64,000 nt of DNA from Climacium dendroides (Eukaryota; Streptophyta; Bryopsida; Hypnales; Climaciaceae): positions 5,456,001 through 5,520,000 of the forward strand of contig OX467092.1 in NCBI GenBank assembly GCA_950106755.1. The letters are read 5' to 3'. Position numbers and translations under genes: made by a program. The notes below the pieces were generated by a model that did no database searches, was not told where the DNA came from, and was given only the letters and a program-made list of their open reading frames with translations. How positions within the stretch are numbered: position 1 is the first letter of the stretch; the number at the start of each line of letters is the position of its first letter. Positions 50,712-62,159 of this stretch are shown here, piece after piece.

Positions 50712-53700
50712 ATGGCATGGTTGAATCAGGGGCGGAGCGGGATGATTGAAGAGGAGGGCGATGCCGAGGGGCGAGACTTTGCCGGTGTGTGCTCTTTCTC
50801 TTGGCTTGTGTAGATTGTATTGTATCTTTACATTGCTTATTAGGTTTGGGGAGCTTCTGGTGTTGGTTTCATCGATCTTGCTGATTGAATTCAAGAGCTG
50901 AGTGTGTACATTCTTTGGGAGGAATGCAGTGGGCGCGTGGGGCGGGACGCAGCCTGCCGAGAGCGGCGAGGCGAAGGACCTGCGCGGCAACAACAACAGC
51001 TTGGCGGCTGGTGGGAAGCGCGGCAGCATTCGTCGGATCCAGCAGCGCGGCAACTGGACGGAGGAGAACATGAAGGAGGCGATCAAGGAGGTGAAGAAGG
51101 GGACGTCGTCCATCGGCAAGATCGGGGAGAAGTACGGCATCCCGGAGTCGTCCATCCGCGACTGGCTGACGGGGAAGACGTCTTCGAAGAAGAAGGGCCC
51201 TCGCACCGTGCTTTCCAAGGAGGAGGAGGACTCCATGGTGGAATGGTGCCTGGACATGCAGCGCAACGGGCATTCGATCACGTTCTACATGCTGCGGCGG
51301 AAGGTGGCGGACGTTTGTCAGGGGAGGGAGACGCCGTTCCGGAACGGCGTGCCTGGCAAGAGCTGGATGGACTGGTTCCGCAAGCGCCACCCGACGGTCA
51401 TGATCGAGGCCGCGCACTCGCTCAAGGGCAAGAAGAGGAACGACACGCCGAGGGGGCGAGCTCTCCTAGGTCAGCAACTCCTATACTCCTGTCCCACCTG
51501 CCTTTGAAGGACTGTTGGTAGCACTGGATGTCTTCTGTATTTGTTGGTACTTCTGGCAGCCCCTGTTATTTTTTTTTATTGGGGCTTACATTCTCAGGTA
51601 TTAGGTACGGTCAAATACTTCTTTTAGAGTGGGGTGTGAACGTGTGGCAAGTTTTGAATCAAATACCCGCTTCTCAATCGGGTGTCACCCGAGATCATGT
51701 CCGGGTCTTTTTATGGTAGTGGAAGCCAATGGTCGTAGGCTTTTTTGTTCTTCCTGGATTGTTTCATGATGTGTCACCCCGTTGGGGACATCTCGCCGAG
51801 AGAGTGGTAGTCGTGCTCATGTGCTGCTCCGGGGGCATTACGTTGGAGCGCTCTGAAGACTTCTTGAATGTCCAATTTGGATGGGTTGATCCGAACGGCT
51901 CCCGTGTGATTGTTTGGCAGCGTCTGAGGGCACTGTTGGCTTGTAGTCTCACGTGTAGTTCTTTGGGTCTGAAATTGGGTGAGGAATCAGTTTGGAAATG
52001 TTAGACTTTGCCAGGGCCCTTCCTGTGACGGGTCGTGGAGTGATCTGGTCCCAACTCGATTGCATGCAATGAGTAATTGTGAATTCGGTGGAGGTGAGGG
52101 TGAGCTAATGAACCATGACGAAATTTGCAGATGGCCTGATTGGAAGGGAAGAGGACGATGGCACGAAGAGAGATCTATTCGGGGCTACAGGGAGCGAGCC
52201 ATCACCGATGGAGTCTCAGGATACTCGGGACATTGTGCTTCAGGTGCGTGTGTATTCTAGTCGGTTCGGGCTTGGAACCGAGGAGTATTTGCATCTTGCG
52301 AAGGGGAGGATGTGTAGTGAAGACGCTGTGAGGTGGGCTGTTTTTAGAGTGAAGAGGAGTGGATGCTGTATGGTTTCGGGGAACACGGGTGGAGTGATTG
52401 TGATGAAGCGACAGTGGCGGAGCCTAATGTTGTTGGGCAGGACGTGGACGTGGGTGTTGTAATGGAAATCCTTTATGTTTGCAGGGTATTTGCAGACGAA
52501 AGTCCATTATATAAATCTGTTATATTTAATACGGTTTTGTAGCTGGGAACACGGAATGAATTGTTCTGAACTAATGAGAGAAATTTGGGAGTTTTCTGAT
52601 CCGGGTGCTTTGTTGTGGAACAGTTGATGCAGCAGGAGCCTCACATGGACGCTCAATTGGCGAACCAGATGCAGTCAGGGATGTCGGGTCAGATGCAGAA
52701 TCACCTGGCCCCCCAAATGTCATCTCAGCTTGCGCCTCCTCCTCGGCCGATGGAGACGGTGAATCAGGCGGAAAGCACACCTGCTGGGTATGAGCCATGG
52801 AAAGGTGACTCTTTCATTCCGTACTTTTGCCTGCATGGGAGATGATAGTGTAGATCACTTTCATGCGACAAATTGTTCGTGGCTTGAGGTCATGGAAGTG
52901 ATCAATTAGAATTCCATTGGGTTGTATAGGACGATTGATTGTTGTTTTAGCAAGAAGTCAACTTTGATGGGAGGCCGAGTGATCTTTGTCCGATGCTCGG
53001 GTGTGGATTTTTATTATTTATTTCCCCCGACAGGCCAAGATCGTGGAAATCACGAGCAAGATCGTGACGGGGCTGGCGGAACGAGCTTCGACAGCGAGGA
53101 TAGTGGTAGCTTTCCTTCCAGTGACTCCAATCCGGGAGGCAGGTACGTACTTCTGAGCAGTTGGGCTGTGCTCAACTGCAAGATATGGGTTTTCTGTTCT
53201 GAACTGTAAGAGTGTTTGACTTTGTGAGGGCCGTGAGTAATTAGTTGGACGAGCTGGTGTAGAAATTAGGGTGATGTCCATGGATAACACAGACTGGGAT
53301 TTTTTATTCTTGCGAATTTTGTGCCCTTGTCGTTTCTGTGCTATTTGAGTGGCAGGAATGGTGTGAGTGAGGTGCATTGTGTGAATGATTTTGACGGTTG
53401 TGTTTTCTGTTTGTATGCTTTGGTCATGGTACTGGAATGGTGATGTTTGTTTTGAGGTCATGTCTTGAATTTTGGATCCTGAAGATGGACGGATTTCTTG
53501 GACGGGATGGCCGGACTGGAGCGGGCGATCAGAGAAAGCGAGGACCGGAAAGACCGTCGACTGGAGCGGCAGCTGGAAGCCAACGAGCGCGTCGCCGCCA
53601 GTTTGATCGGGGCTCTGGGCCAAGTGTCGGAGTGTTTGCGAAGTATCGGCACAAGAGGATTGGGTGGTGGAGATTTGGGGGGAGCGGTGAGCGCTCTGGG

Positions 53701-53761
53701 AAATTTGGGTGGGCTGAGTGCGGAGCTGAGTGCGGGTCTGGGGGATCAGCAGCAGACATAA
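50712..53761 (+). CDS. Psq/CENPB-type HTH DNA-binding protein without DDE domain
   Basis: Exons 50712-50784, 50930-51469, 52131-52243, 52624-52804, 53034-53142 and 53485-53761 close in frame to give about 430 residues. Residues 65-107 form a psq-type helix-turn-helix (NWTEENMKEAI...SSIGKIGEKYGIPESSIRDWLTG). Residues 118-179 match the second CENPB/Tc5-type HTH and end in the signature GKSWMDWFRKRHP. A Met/Gln-rich stretch, an acidic Ser/Asp stretch (SFDSEDSGSFPSSDS) and a terminal Arg/Glu coiled coil (RESEDRKDRRLERQLEANE) follow. No DDE catalytic core or room for one exists, so it is not an active pogo/Tigger transposase. It is more likely a domesticated DNA-binding or transcription regulator. 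The exons are strikingly GC-rich compared with GRP94. Start: first ATG whose splice phase fits exon 2; moderately sure. Confidence 0.8.
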
Positions 53762-56700
53762 AGTGCGTGGTGGTCGAGGCTTGGCCATGAGCTTGCGATA
53801 ACTTATGAGAGTTCGCTGTTCTGGTGGATGATGTGATTTGTACAGTAAGGAAGACGTCTCGAGAGCAGTCTACATAGACTGCCTCGAGGTGGTATCATCC
53901 GAGTCTGGGTAGAATTCGGCAGGTTGTATAGTGTTAGGTAGAAGTGTATCGAATACGGTTGCTTTTTGGTTCGCTAGTGATGACGATACTTTTGTAAGAC
54001 TCTGAGTCCATCTGCCAAAACGATATTTAATGTTTAGAAACTATATCTGAGGTTCCAGGGATGAGTTTTTTTTATCTATTTCTTTGCGCTGAAATTGGTC
54101 TGTTATTTCTACTTCTGCTCGTAATTGTTGTGTTACTTGTCTTTTCGGGAGTCACATGTTCGTGTTTCTGGTAACTGTGTGCTTCTAGTTGTGATGGTGC
54201 GGTCATCGTCTGGCTTTCGTTAACCCATAAACGACGCGGAGGACGTTTTCTGGCTGATGAATGATAAAAGAATCTCTCCATGTAGTACAGAAGTGAAACT
54301 ATTTACCCTCTAAACTTTGTGTGAAAAAGTTAATGTCTTCTACAGTAGTTTGTCTTCCAATGAGTGCTTTTGCATTTTTTAGCCAACGATTCACACAATT
54401 TTATCCAAACAGATAGATTTCCAGTCACACAATTTTACCCAAACAGATAGATTTCCACAGTGACCAGCATCTAATAGAGTACATCTGATTTCATGCTTGG
54501 GACCCCATCGCGTGGGTTTGGTAACTCAACGGTTGTGCTGGATTTCCTTCTCAAGAAGTTCGCTCATCCTCTTCGCTTCCGCATGTTTTCGAACTGCCTT
54601 CACCATGTGGTTCAAAACCTTTGTTGCAGTCTCCATGGGTGCATAGTCCATAAAGTTATAAAGTTAGTGGACACACCGTTACTACTGTTTGCATCGCTTT
54701 ACCAGAATCAAAACTATTGAGTTCAATTTTTTATCACTGTTTGAATTTCTTATGCAGTTTCAAAGTGCTAGTTTGTCTTCCACCTAAACTGACTTTAAAC
54801 TCCATTTCCACTCAAAGATCAGTGACCAACGTCCCTAGCATGTGAGTCTACGAGCATGGGCAACAAGCGAGTGTGACTTCTGTGAGGCTGGAGTCAAATA
54901 TATAAAAAAAAAGTTGAATCTTGCTAAAGTTGGAAAATATAATGTTTAAAAAATAAACTTAACTGAGTATAGAAGAAAAAAACCTAGCATGTTACCATGC
55001 TTTAGATTTGTTATGATCCATTTTTGCAGGGTGCACATCTATGACAATAGATTATAGTTGAATTTGGAGTTGGGGTATAGGCCAAATACTCTTTCTTGTA
55101 AGGAATAGCGGTTAGGGTTAGGATTTAAGATCCTTCAAAGATGGAATGATTGCACCACAATAAACAACGATATATGTTTAAGGTAAAGGGTGGAAGTAAT
55201 AGAATGTCTAAGTTGGGGAAAGTGAATTGGCCTTTAGGGGTTGATTGTCATGGTGTCCAAATATTTCAAGTATTTCTAGGTTGGAATTTGATATTGCCAC
55301 ACTAGAGTCAACATGGCAATTTTAGAGATCTAGCAAGGTAGTTATAGGGTGGAGGGTTTAGGATTGGATTTTAGGATAGAAGGTGTATACAATGTTGGAG
55401 GTTTTTGATCATGTAATTAATTAGGGTTTAGAGATTAGTAATAGCCACTTTTCTTACCTAGACAAAATGCAAAAATATGTAGAATAAATGGTACAAATTA
55501 TATTAGACAAAAGAACAATTGTGTGGATTTAAAAGTTGACTTAATGCTTGGGGTTTAAAAGGTCCAACAACTGCTACATACTAACAATAGTGCAATACTA
55601 TCTAGTCTCTTTTGTATGCTTACGTGGCTCATATACTTTTGATGATTTCCGTTGCATATAAGAATAATTAGATCTTGTTGAAACTAAGGCTTGGGGAGTG
55701 AATGAATTTGTTCTTTTGATAGTCTGTTTTGCAAAAAAATTGGAACAAATAATATAGGTGCTTGTAGTTTATGTGTTGACATTCCTTCTTAATTGACTTG
55801 ACAATCATATTAACAAAATTAGTGCATTCACACTCAAGGAAACTATTGGCAGTAATCATGTAGATCTTGGGATCAGATTTAGTTTCTAATTGGAGCATTA
55901 TCAATGCTCTTACACCTAGAAGTAGATGCATAGACATTGCTAGGATTGAGTTTTTTACATTTTTTATACTCTCCTATTTGTTGGAATGGTTAGGTGCTGG
56001 TGTGTTCAAGGTTCTTTGAATTGTTGTATTGTTTTTACTAGTAGGTTGCATGTCAACATTTGGTAATGGCTATTGAATCATTTGAATAATATTAGCTCAA
56101 ATCCCTTGGACGAGATGAAGGACCATTGTTGTGATAAAATTAGACATTTTTGCAAGAGGAAGATGGAATTTACTAGTAGTTTGATCTCAAGAGGAGAAAA
56201 ATTGGTAACCATGAGCATTGGTATAAAATATGTAATTAAGTAGTATTCATATTCATATATATCATATATAGAGGCATGTAATATAATACCATGTATTTGT
56301 ATAGAACTCATATGAGTAATATATAATATTATATATTTATATAAAAATAATATATATCATGTACAATACTTCATATTTATAAAAGATTTGTATAAGTGTT
56401 ATATATTATCAAATTCTTCTATTAAAGATGTAGAAATTGAATATTGTATCATATTTTTGTAAAGAAATTGTATGAAATGTGTACAAACTATATAAAAGCT
56501 TATAAAAATGTATGCTATATTCGAATGAATGCCACTACTCTAAAACTCCAAATCAAGAGTGTAATAGTTTTTTAGAAAGGTAATACAAAATTTATAAATC
56601 TTTCAAATTTCAAATTCACGTCTATTATTTTTTATTTTTATAGACGGTTGAAGTCTTTTTTCCTAAATTTGGTGGCAGCTGAGCATTCCTTTATTTTTAA

Positions 56701-58184
56701 GGACCTTATTCTCTTATAAAAAGTTTCAAGTACTTCAAGTCACAATTTTTTGAAAAATAAAGTTGTTTATACATATTATATGCAAATTTCAACTTCAAAT
56801 CTTCAATACTTTGTTATCTATAACTTGTTGAAGTTTAGACTTTAAAATCTAATGGCAACTCTATATTACTTCCAAACCTCATATCTTTAATTCTCTAACT
56901 CCAAACTAAGAGTTTTGTAACTTTTTGGAAAGTTAACAACTCAATATATAATCATATCAAATCTCAAAACTAGATACATTCTAACCATACTATTATGGAT
57001 TTAGGGGCATTCAAAAATTCTCCCCTCAAAATCTAACTCTTTGTCATTCCATCAAGTATAACTTTCATATATTGATTCCAAATAGAGCAATTCATATCTT
57101 TTTAAATTTACAATAAGGAAAACATCATTTCAAATTATCAATTTGAAATCAATAATATTCATTCCATACCTAAATGATTTTCCTAATTCTAAAAATAGAT
57201 GTTCAAAAATGATTGTCTTCTACTTCACGTAGTCTATGTATTAATTCTACGAAGCATGCAATACAACTCTTGCTTCCACTATATTACTATAATCTTCTCA
57301 AGTTCTCATCACACAAGATGGAAGAAGGAAGCTCTTCTTGCCTCTCCAAATGTTTCTTCCCTATAAGCTCCAACTTGTATGAGTTATCTCTCTCGTCTTT
57401 CGAGGAAGAATACATCTAACTTGCTACAATAATAAGAATAGACATATAATCTTGAATGTGTTAAATTTAGAGTACGCAATTAGCTCATCAATTGTTGTTG
57501 GAATTTTGTGAAACTATTTGGCTTCAATAGCCTTGGAAAATCTGAGGTCTTAGACATTAAAATCAAGAGTGTTTGGAGGTTGGCATCTCACCAATATGTT
57601 GAAACCATCCAAATGTCTTGTAGCAATAATGACATCATCTACTTTTGCATGTGGGTTTGTATTGTCTTGTTTAATGTAGATGGTGTTCCAATTGGCTACT
57701 TTTTTATTGTACGAATCACTTTCTTAATGATTAGCTTTGCATATTCCTCTCGATTGACCTTATACATTTTTGTCATTAGCATTCTCTATAGTTGATTTTT
57801 TAAAGATTGCATTGTTGGTTCTTTCCAAACAACAAGTCAAAATCTAATGAGTCCATCAAACATTGTCTTATGGTATGGATCATAGCATATTAGCGTGGCT
57901 TGATAATTGCAACAAAAAAATATGATTTTTGTTATGTACCTCTTGCTCGTGATAAATTTCTCTAAGACAAATTGCTCTAAAATGATGTAGAAGTGCGTTT
58001 GCACTTTGTCAAAAAATCCACTTTTCATCAAGATGAATGAAATCCTTCATGTTATAGAATGTTGTTGTCCCCACCTTCAACATTGATAGAGCAAACCATA
58101 TGCAATTCAACTTGTTTGCTTCTATCAATAATGATTTGATTGTGTTCATAATTCAAACAATGAACACTTTCTTCACCAAACAAT
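53762..58184. other. AT-rich intergenic DNA
   Basis: Apart from the dispersed repeat at 54253-54468, no gene, RNA or transposon coding remnant was recognised. The short frame at 54493-54720 has no splice context or family resemblance. Confidence 0.55.
54253..54468 (+). repeat. Dispersed repeat, copy B (partner at 14554-14733)
   Basis: It is collinear with the 14.6-kb copy. It additionally holds a perfect-period 34-bp tandem duplication (54391-54424 and 54425-54458, two mismatches) of the block TCACACAATTTTA-CC-AAACAG-GATTTCC, which is single-copy in the partner. Confidence 0.7.
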
Positions 58185-59551
58185 CACTATAAGAAAACTA
58201 CGTTTTTGACGATGTTTTGACAAAAACACGTGATGTCTAGAAAAACGTCACATGTTTTCAAAAACGTCACATGTTTTCAAAAACATCCGACGTTTGCCAA
58301 AAAACAAGTGCTGGGTAATGAGATTTCAATTGATGTCAACGACAACAAGGCAACAAAATTCAGAGAATAAATGAATGTCACTTGCAACATCACATGTCTT
58401 CCAGCGTCAAACACAACAGAATATGTTTTTTTTGACATCACAAAAAACATGAGAAATCCACGTCAGCAAGTAAAACTTATTTTGATTATGGCTAAATTAG
58501 TAAAAATTGTTTTGAAATGTTGACCACATATAAAAATTTAAGGATAGGGCAGCCACGTGGCATACCTTGCAAAAAAAAAGGACATGGATGGATGTGCATC
58601 ATGGATGAGAAGAGCTGTTTTTTATACTAGTGGGGTGATAGGAAGAGAAACAATCCATATGGGATAAGCACAACAAAACTTGTGTTCAATATAAAATGTG
58701 TAAAAAAACAAGACTCGTTGATTCTGATGTCTAAATCAACATGTCACATGTCTGAAACAACATCTACATGTCTAAAACAACATCTACATGTCTAAAACAA
58801 CGTCAAAATGGACAATGTTCAAATTCCAATTTTCCATTTATCCCATATCTTTTGTCTCATCATGGACAGAGAATGAATATAAATAGGACCCCTTTACCTT
58901 CATTTTTAATAAATTTTAATGACTTATTTCCTTCATTTTGCCATCAAAAATCCTTTTGATCGTACATGGTAAGTTTTCTTTACATTTTTTTGAATTAAAA
59001 TTTTTTATATGTTTATTTTATTTTATTTTTTCAATAGTTTTTTTTGTATTGACCTTGTTTAGGGTTTTTTGTATTGACCTTTGCATGACATAAAGGTTGT
59101 TCACAATGATGTCAAAATGGACACGTCTACGTTTTATGAGACGTCATGAACAACAAGACTTTAGAATTTCAACTCACCCAATATTGCTGACGTGGCATGT
59201 CCACGTCAAAAAATGCCACGTCATATTTGAAAGGGGTCCACGTCACTGCCCCGGGCAGGAAGGGGTTAGGGGAAAAAAAGTACACGTGGCAAAAACTGCC
59301 CAAACAAAAGTTGAATTGGCATTTTGGACCCCTCCACATGTCACACTTAGAGAAGTTTGGAGGCCTTGAATTTTTTTGACGTCACAAAAAATCGTCATGT
59401 TATTGGTGACGTTCACAAAAATTTTAGCATGTTTTGGACATTTCTTTTTTGACGGATTTCGGAGGACATCAACGTCGATGTCAAACCCGTTTTTAAAAAC
59501 ACAGATGCCTGTTTTTTGTGACATCCAAAAAAACTACGTTTTCTTATAGTG
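58185..59551. mobile_element. Non-autonomous CACTA (EnSpm/CMC) element, 1367 bp
   Basis: The termini are CACTATAAGAAAAC at the left and its exact reverse complement at the right (14 bp perfect, with looser similarity beyond). The CACTA start and AAGAAAA context are the hallmark of plant EnSpm/CACTA ends. The flanks AAT and GAT would be a 3-bp target duplication with one mismatch. The interior has no transposase but many short subterminal-like repeats: a doubled block with GTCACATGTTTTCAAAAA near 58247-58288, three 20-bp copies of ACATGTCTAAAACAACATCT near 58747-58805, and an inverted GACGTGGCAT at 59189-59198 and 59213-59222. It is a deletion derivative that would depend on an autonomous relative. 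Confidence 0.8.
58747..58805. repeat. 20-bp tandem repeat inside the CACTA element
   Basis: Three consecutive copies of ACATGTCT(G/A)AAACAACATCT lie within the element. They may be binding sites for a CACTA DNA-binding protein, since subterminal repeats serve that role in En/Spm. That function is inferred from analogy only. Confidence 0.7.
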
Positions 59552-62159
59552 GATGTAGAGTGCTCCATGGAATCTTTAAAGCGTCCTCAAATCTTGCCTT
59601 TTTTGTAAAGGAACTTGCATGATTTTTGAACTTCTACTTATAATGTGAGACAAAGCGTTGGGAGAGGTTTATCCATCTTTAAGTTTCTCTTATATATGCC
59701 TCTAAATTTATAAAATGGTCTTTAGACATGTTTCAAATTGCCTTGCAATATTGGTCATTATGCCTTTTGAAAGTATTTCATTGTTTAACAACTCTAATAG
59801 TCTTTGAAATTCTAATGAGGAGCAAGATCCTTCTAAGAGCAAACAAACTAATGACACATTATGACGAAACAATTGTAATCAATAGAAAAATCAAATCAAT
59901 AACAACAAAGAATCAATAATGAAATTGAACCAATAACAAACTATCATAAGACTCTTAGCTTGAGGGACTCACATTGTACGCAAGCATTTGCACTTGTTAA
60001 GATCAAAAAACATTCTTCACACATTCTAAGAAAATGTAACCTTTGCTCACACATTCCAAAATAAAAATAAAAAATCTCTCAAATCTTTGGAGTACTAGTT
60101 TGGACTTAAGCGAGAAATAATTCAAAAATCAATTTCTCCACTTGCAAATTCACTTAGATCCTACTTCAACATAAAAACAATTTGATCAAATTATCACCCT
60201 TTGTCATCAACTATGTCAAGCTACAATAATTAAATCACATTAAAAAAACACCCAACAACTAGCAAAAATTTAAACCCAAATTCAATATTTGAAACTGTTT
60301 AAAAAGGTTTTAGGAAAATGAAAAAATTCAATTGGTTACTCTCTAAAGGAAACACCCCTTTGCAAACAAATTAGAACAAGTACAAACAAACTCGAAAATT
60401 AATACAAAATTAGTACATGTCGTTTTACTCATGAAAAGCAAGAAATTTTTGCTAAAAAAACAAAATTAATTAAACTACTATTTTACCATCTACTACCAAG
60501 TCAAACCCTAGTGTTTACAAATTTACAAGCAAGGGAATAAAAATTCATTGTTACCCAACAAAAGCTAGAATATCATCACCTTCAAGTCCTAAGCCCTAAA
60601 TTCTAAACTCAAAATTTCAAATTTGTCATCTTAAATCTTTAGAAAATCCATTTGATGCACACAACTTGTAATTTAGAAATCAATTCATTTACATATTGTA
60701 CCAAATTTGAAAATGAAAAAAAAAATCAATGGTTATACAAATACAATCGAAAGGGTTGAAAAAAAAGCAAGTAGCTTACTACATCCCTAATTAAGATTAA
60801 AAGAATGGCAAGTAGATCCAAACACAAGTTGCTTACAACAACCTACACATAAGTTGTTTACAAGAAATCTAATTCTAAGATACCTTCATGAAGTTTTTAC
60901 ACAATACAAAGACAAGATTGAAAACCAATGCATTATTGTATTTAGTGTTCATTTTTGGTGAAAAATTGTAAACCAATGGGTAATTTCTCATGTGAAGTTG
61001 TAGCTTGAACTTTCTTGCTTTATAAAACTCATGTTTCAAATGTAATATTGTTGATATTGCAAATTGTTGTGCAAATCAAGAGTTAATTTACCTACCTATA
61101 TTCATTACTTTACCAAATTCTCAAATTTGTCCTAATTTCAGGAAAATTTTGTTATCAAATAATCATTTGAGAATAAAAGAAGTATATAATATAAATTTTT
61201 TGATTGGAACATCCAACCACTAATGATCTTTATTGTCAAAGTTAAAGGTATTATACAAAACACATCATTTTCTATCTTTTGAAAATATTTAATCTACTAA
61301 AATTTGCAATAAAACAACTCTCACCAATATAAATCAAATAGCTATCAAATACTTAATTGTTGCAAACAAAAATAAAACAAAAGACACAAAACTGTACCAA
61401 AATCAAATTATGCAAGAATAGTGAAGTTGTATTTTCAAAGTATATAAAACATAAACAAGGAGAGAGACGATGAATAGTTCTTCTTTTCTATTGGATTAAG
61501 GAATTTTTTTTTCATCCCTAATTGGCTACAATGACATGGCAAGTGTCTTAATATAATAAATATATTTTTTAATACTCCTCCTTGCTCGACATTAAAAAAA
61601 TAAAATAAATTGAAATAACAAAATTGATATGAATTGCTTGACGAAGGTAATAAAATTGATTGAAAGTCAAATTTAGTCGCCAAATCATGGACTTGGTCAA
61701 TTGATTCAATACATTGATGGTTAGCTGATTGGTTCGAGGTTCGATTTTCGTTAGCCTCGTTGACTAGCCAAGATAACCTATAGCTTGGTATTGTTAGTGA
61801 AGCAAGAATAAATAGTCAACCCGCTATTTCAACCCTCAATTATGATATGAGAAGATGCAGAGCACTCTAAGATCATTTACAAACTCCTGCATTGACTCAT
61901 AAATTGTGGTTCTCACCACGATCCCACCTTTTTCTATATAATGTTTTATAAAATAATTTCCGTAATTTTGTCATATATACGGTTGCTGCCTCATTAAAAT
62001 CTTATATTAAAAAAAACTTGATTAAAATCAAGGAGAAACTACAAATGAAGAAAAAAAATACAACACTTTTATCAATCTATTCTCATGGTAAAACCCAATG
62101 GAAAAAATTCAAAAAAAGATATCAAAATTTTCTATAATTTTTATAATGAAAATCTATTC
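59552..62159. other. AT-rich intergenic DNA
   Basis: No gene, RNA or transposon coding sequence was recognised. The stretch 61690-62000 lies where a long terminal repeat of the neighbouring copia element would be expected, but I could not define its ends. Confidence 0.5.

Noticed and set aside
50328..51281. A 317-residue open frame on the minus strand
   Set aside because: It lies opposite the GC-rich leader and exon 2 of the psq/CENPB gene. It is Arg/Pro/His-rich low complexity, as expected of the antisense of GC-rich coding DNA, and it resembles no family.
54493..54720. A 75-residue frame with hydrophobic and His-rich content
   Set aside because: There is no recognisable domain, exon partner or conservation evidence. 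It borders a repeat and is probably fortuitous.
55090..55450. TTAGGG-like words suggesting a telomere
   Set aside because: Only isolated single or double units occur, with no array. This is chance in AT-rich DNA.
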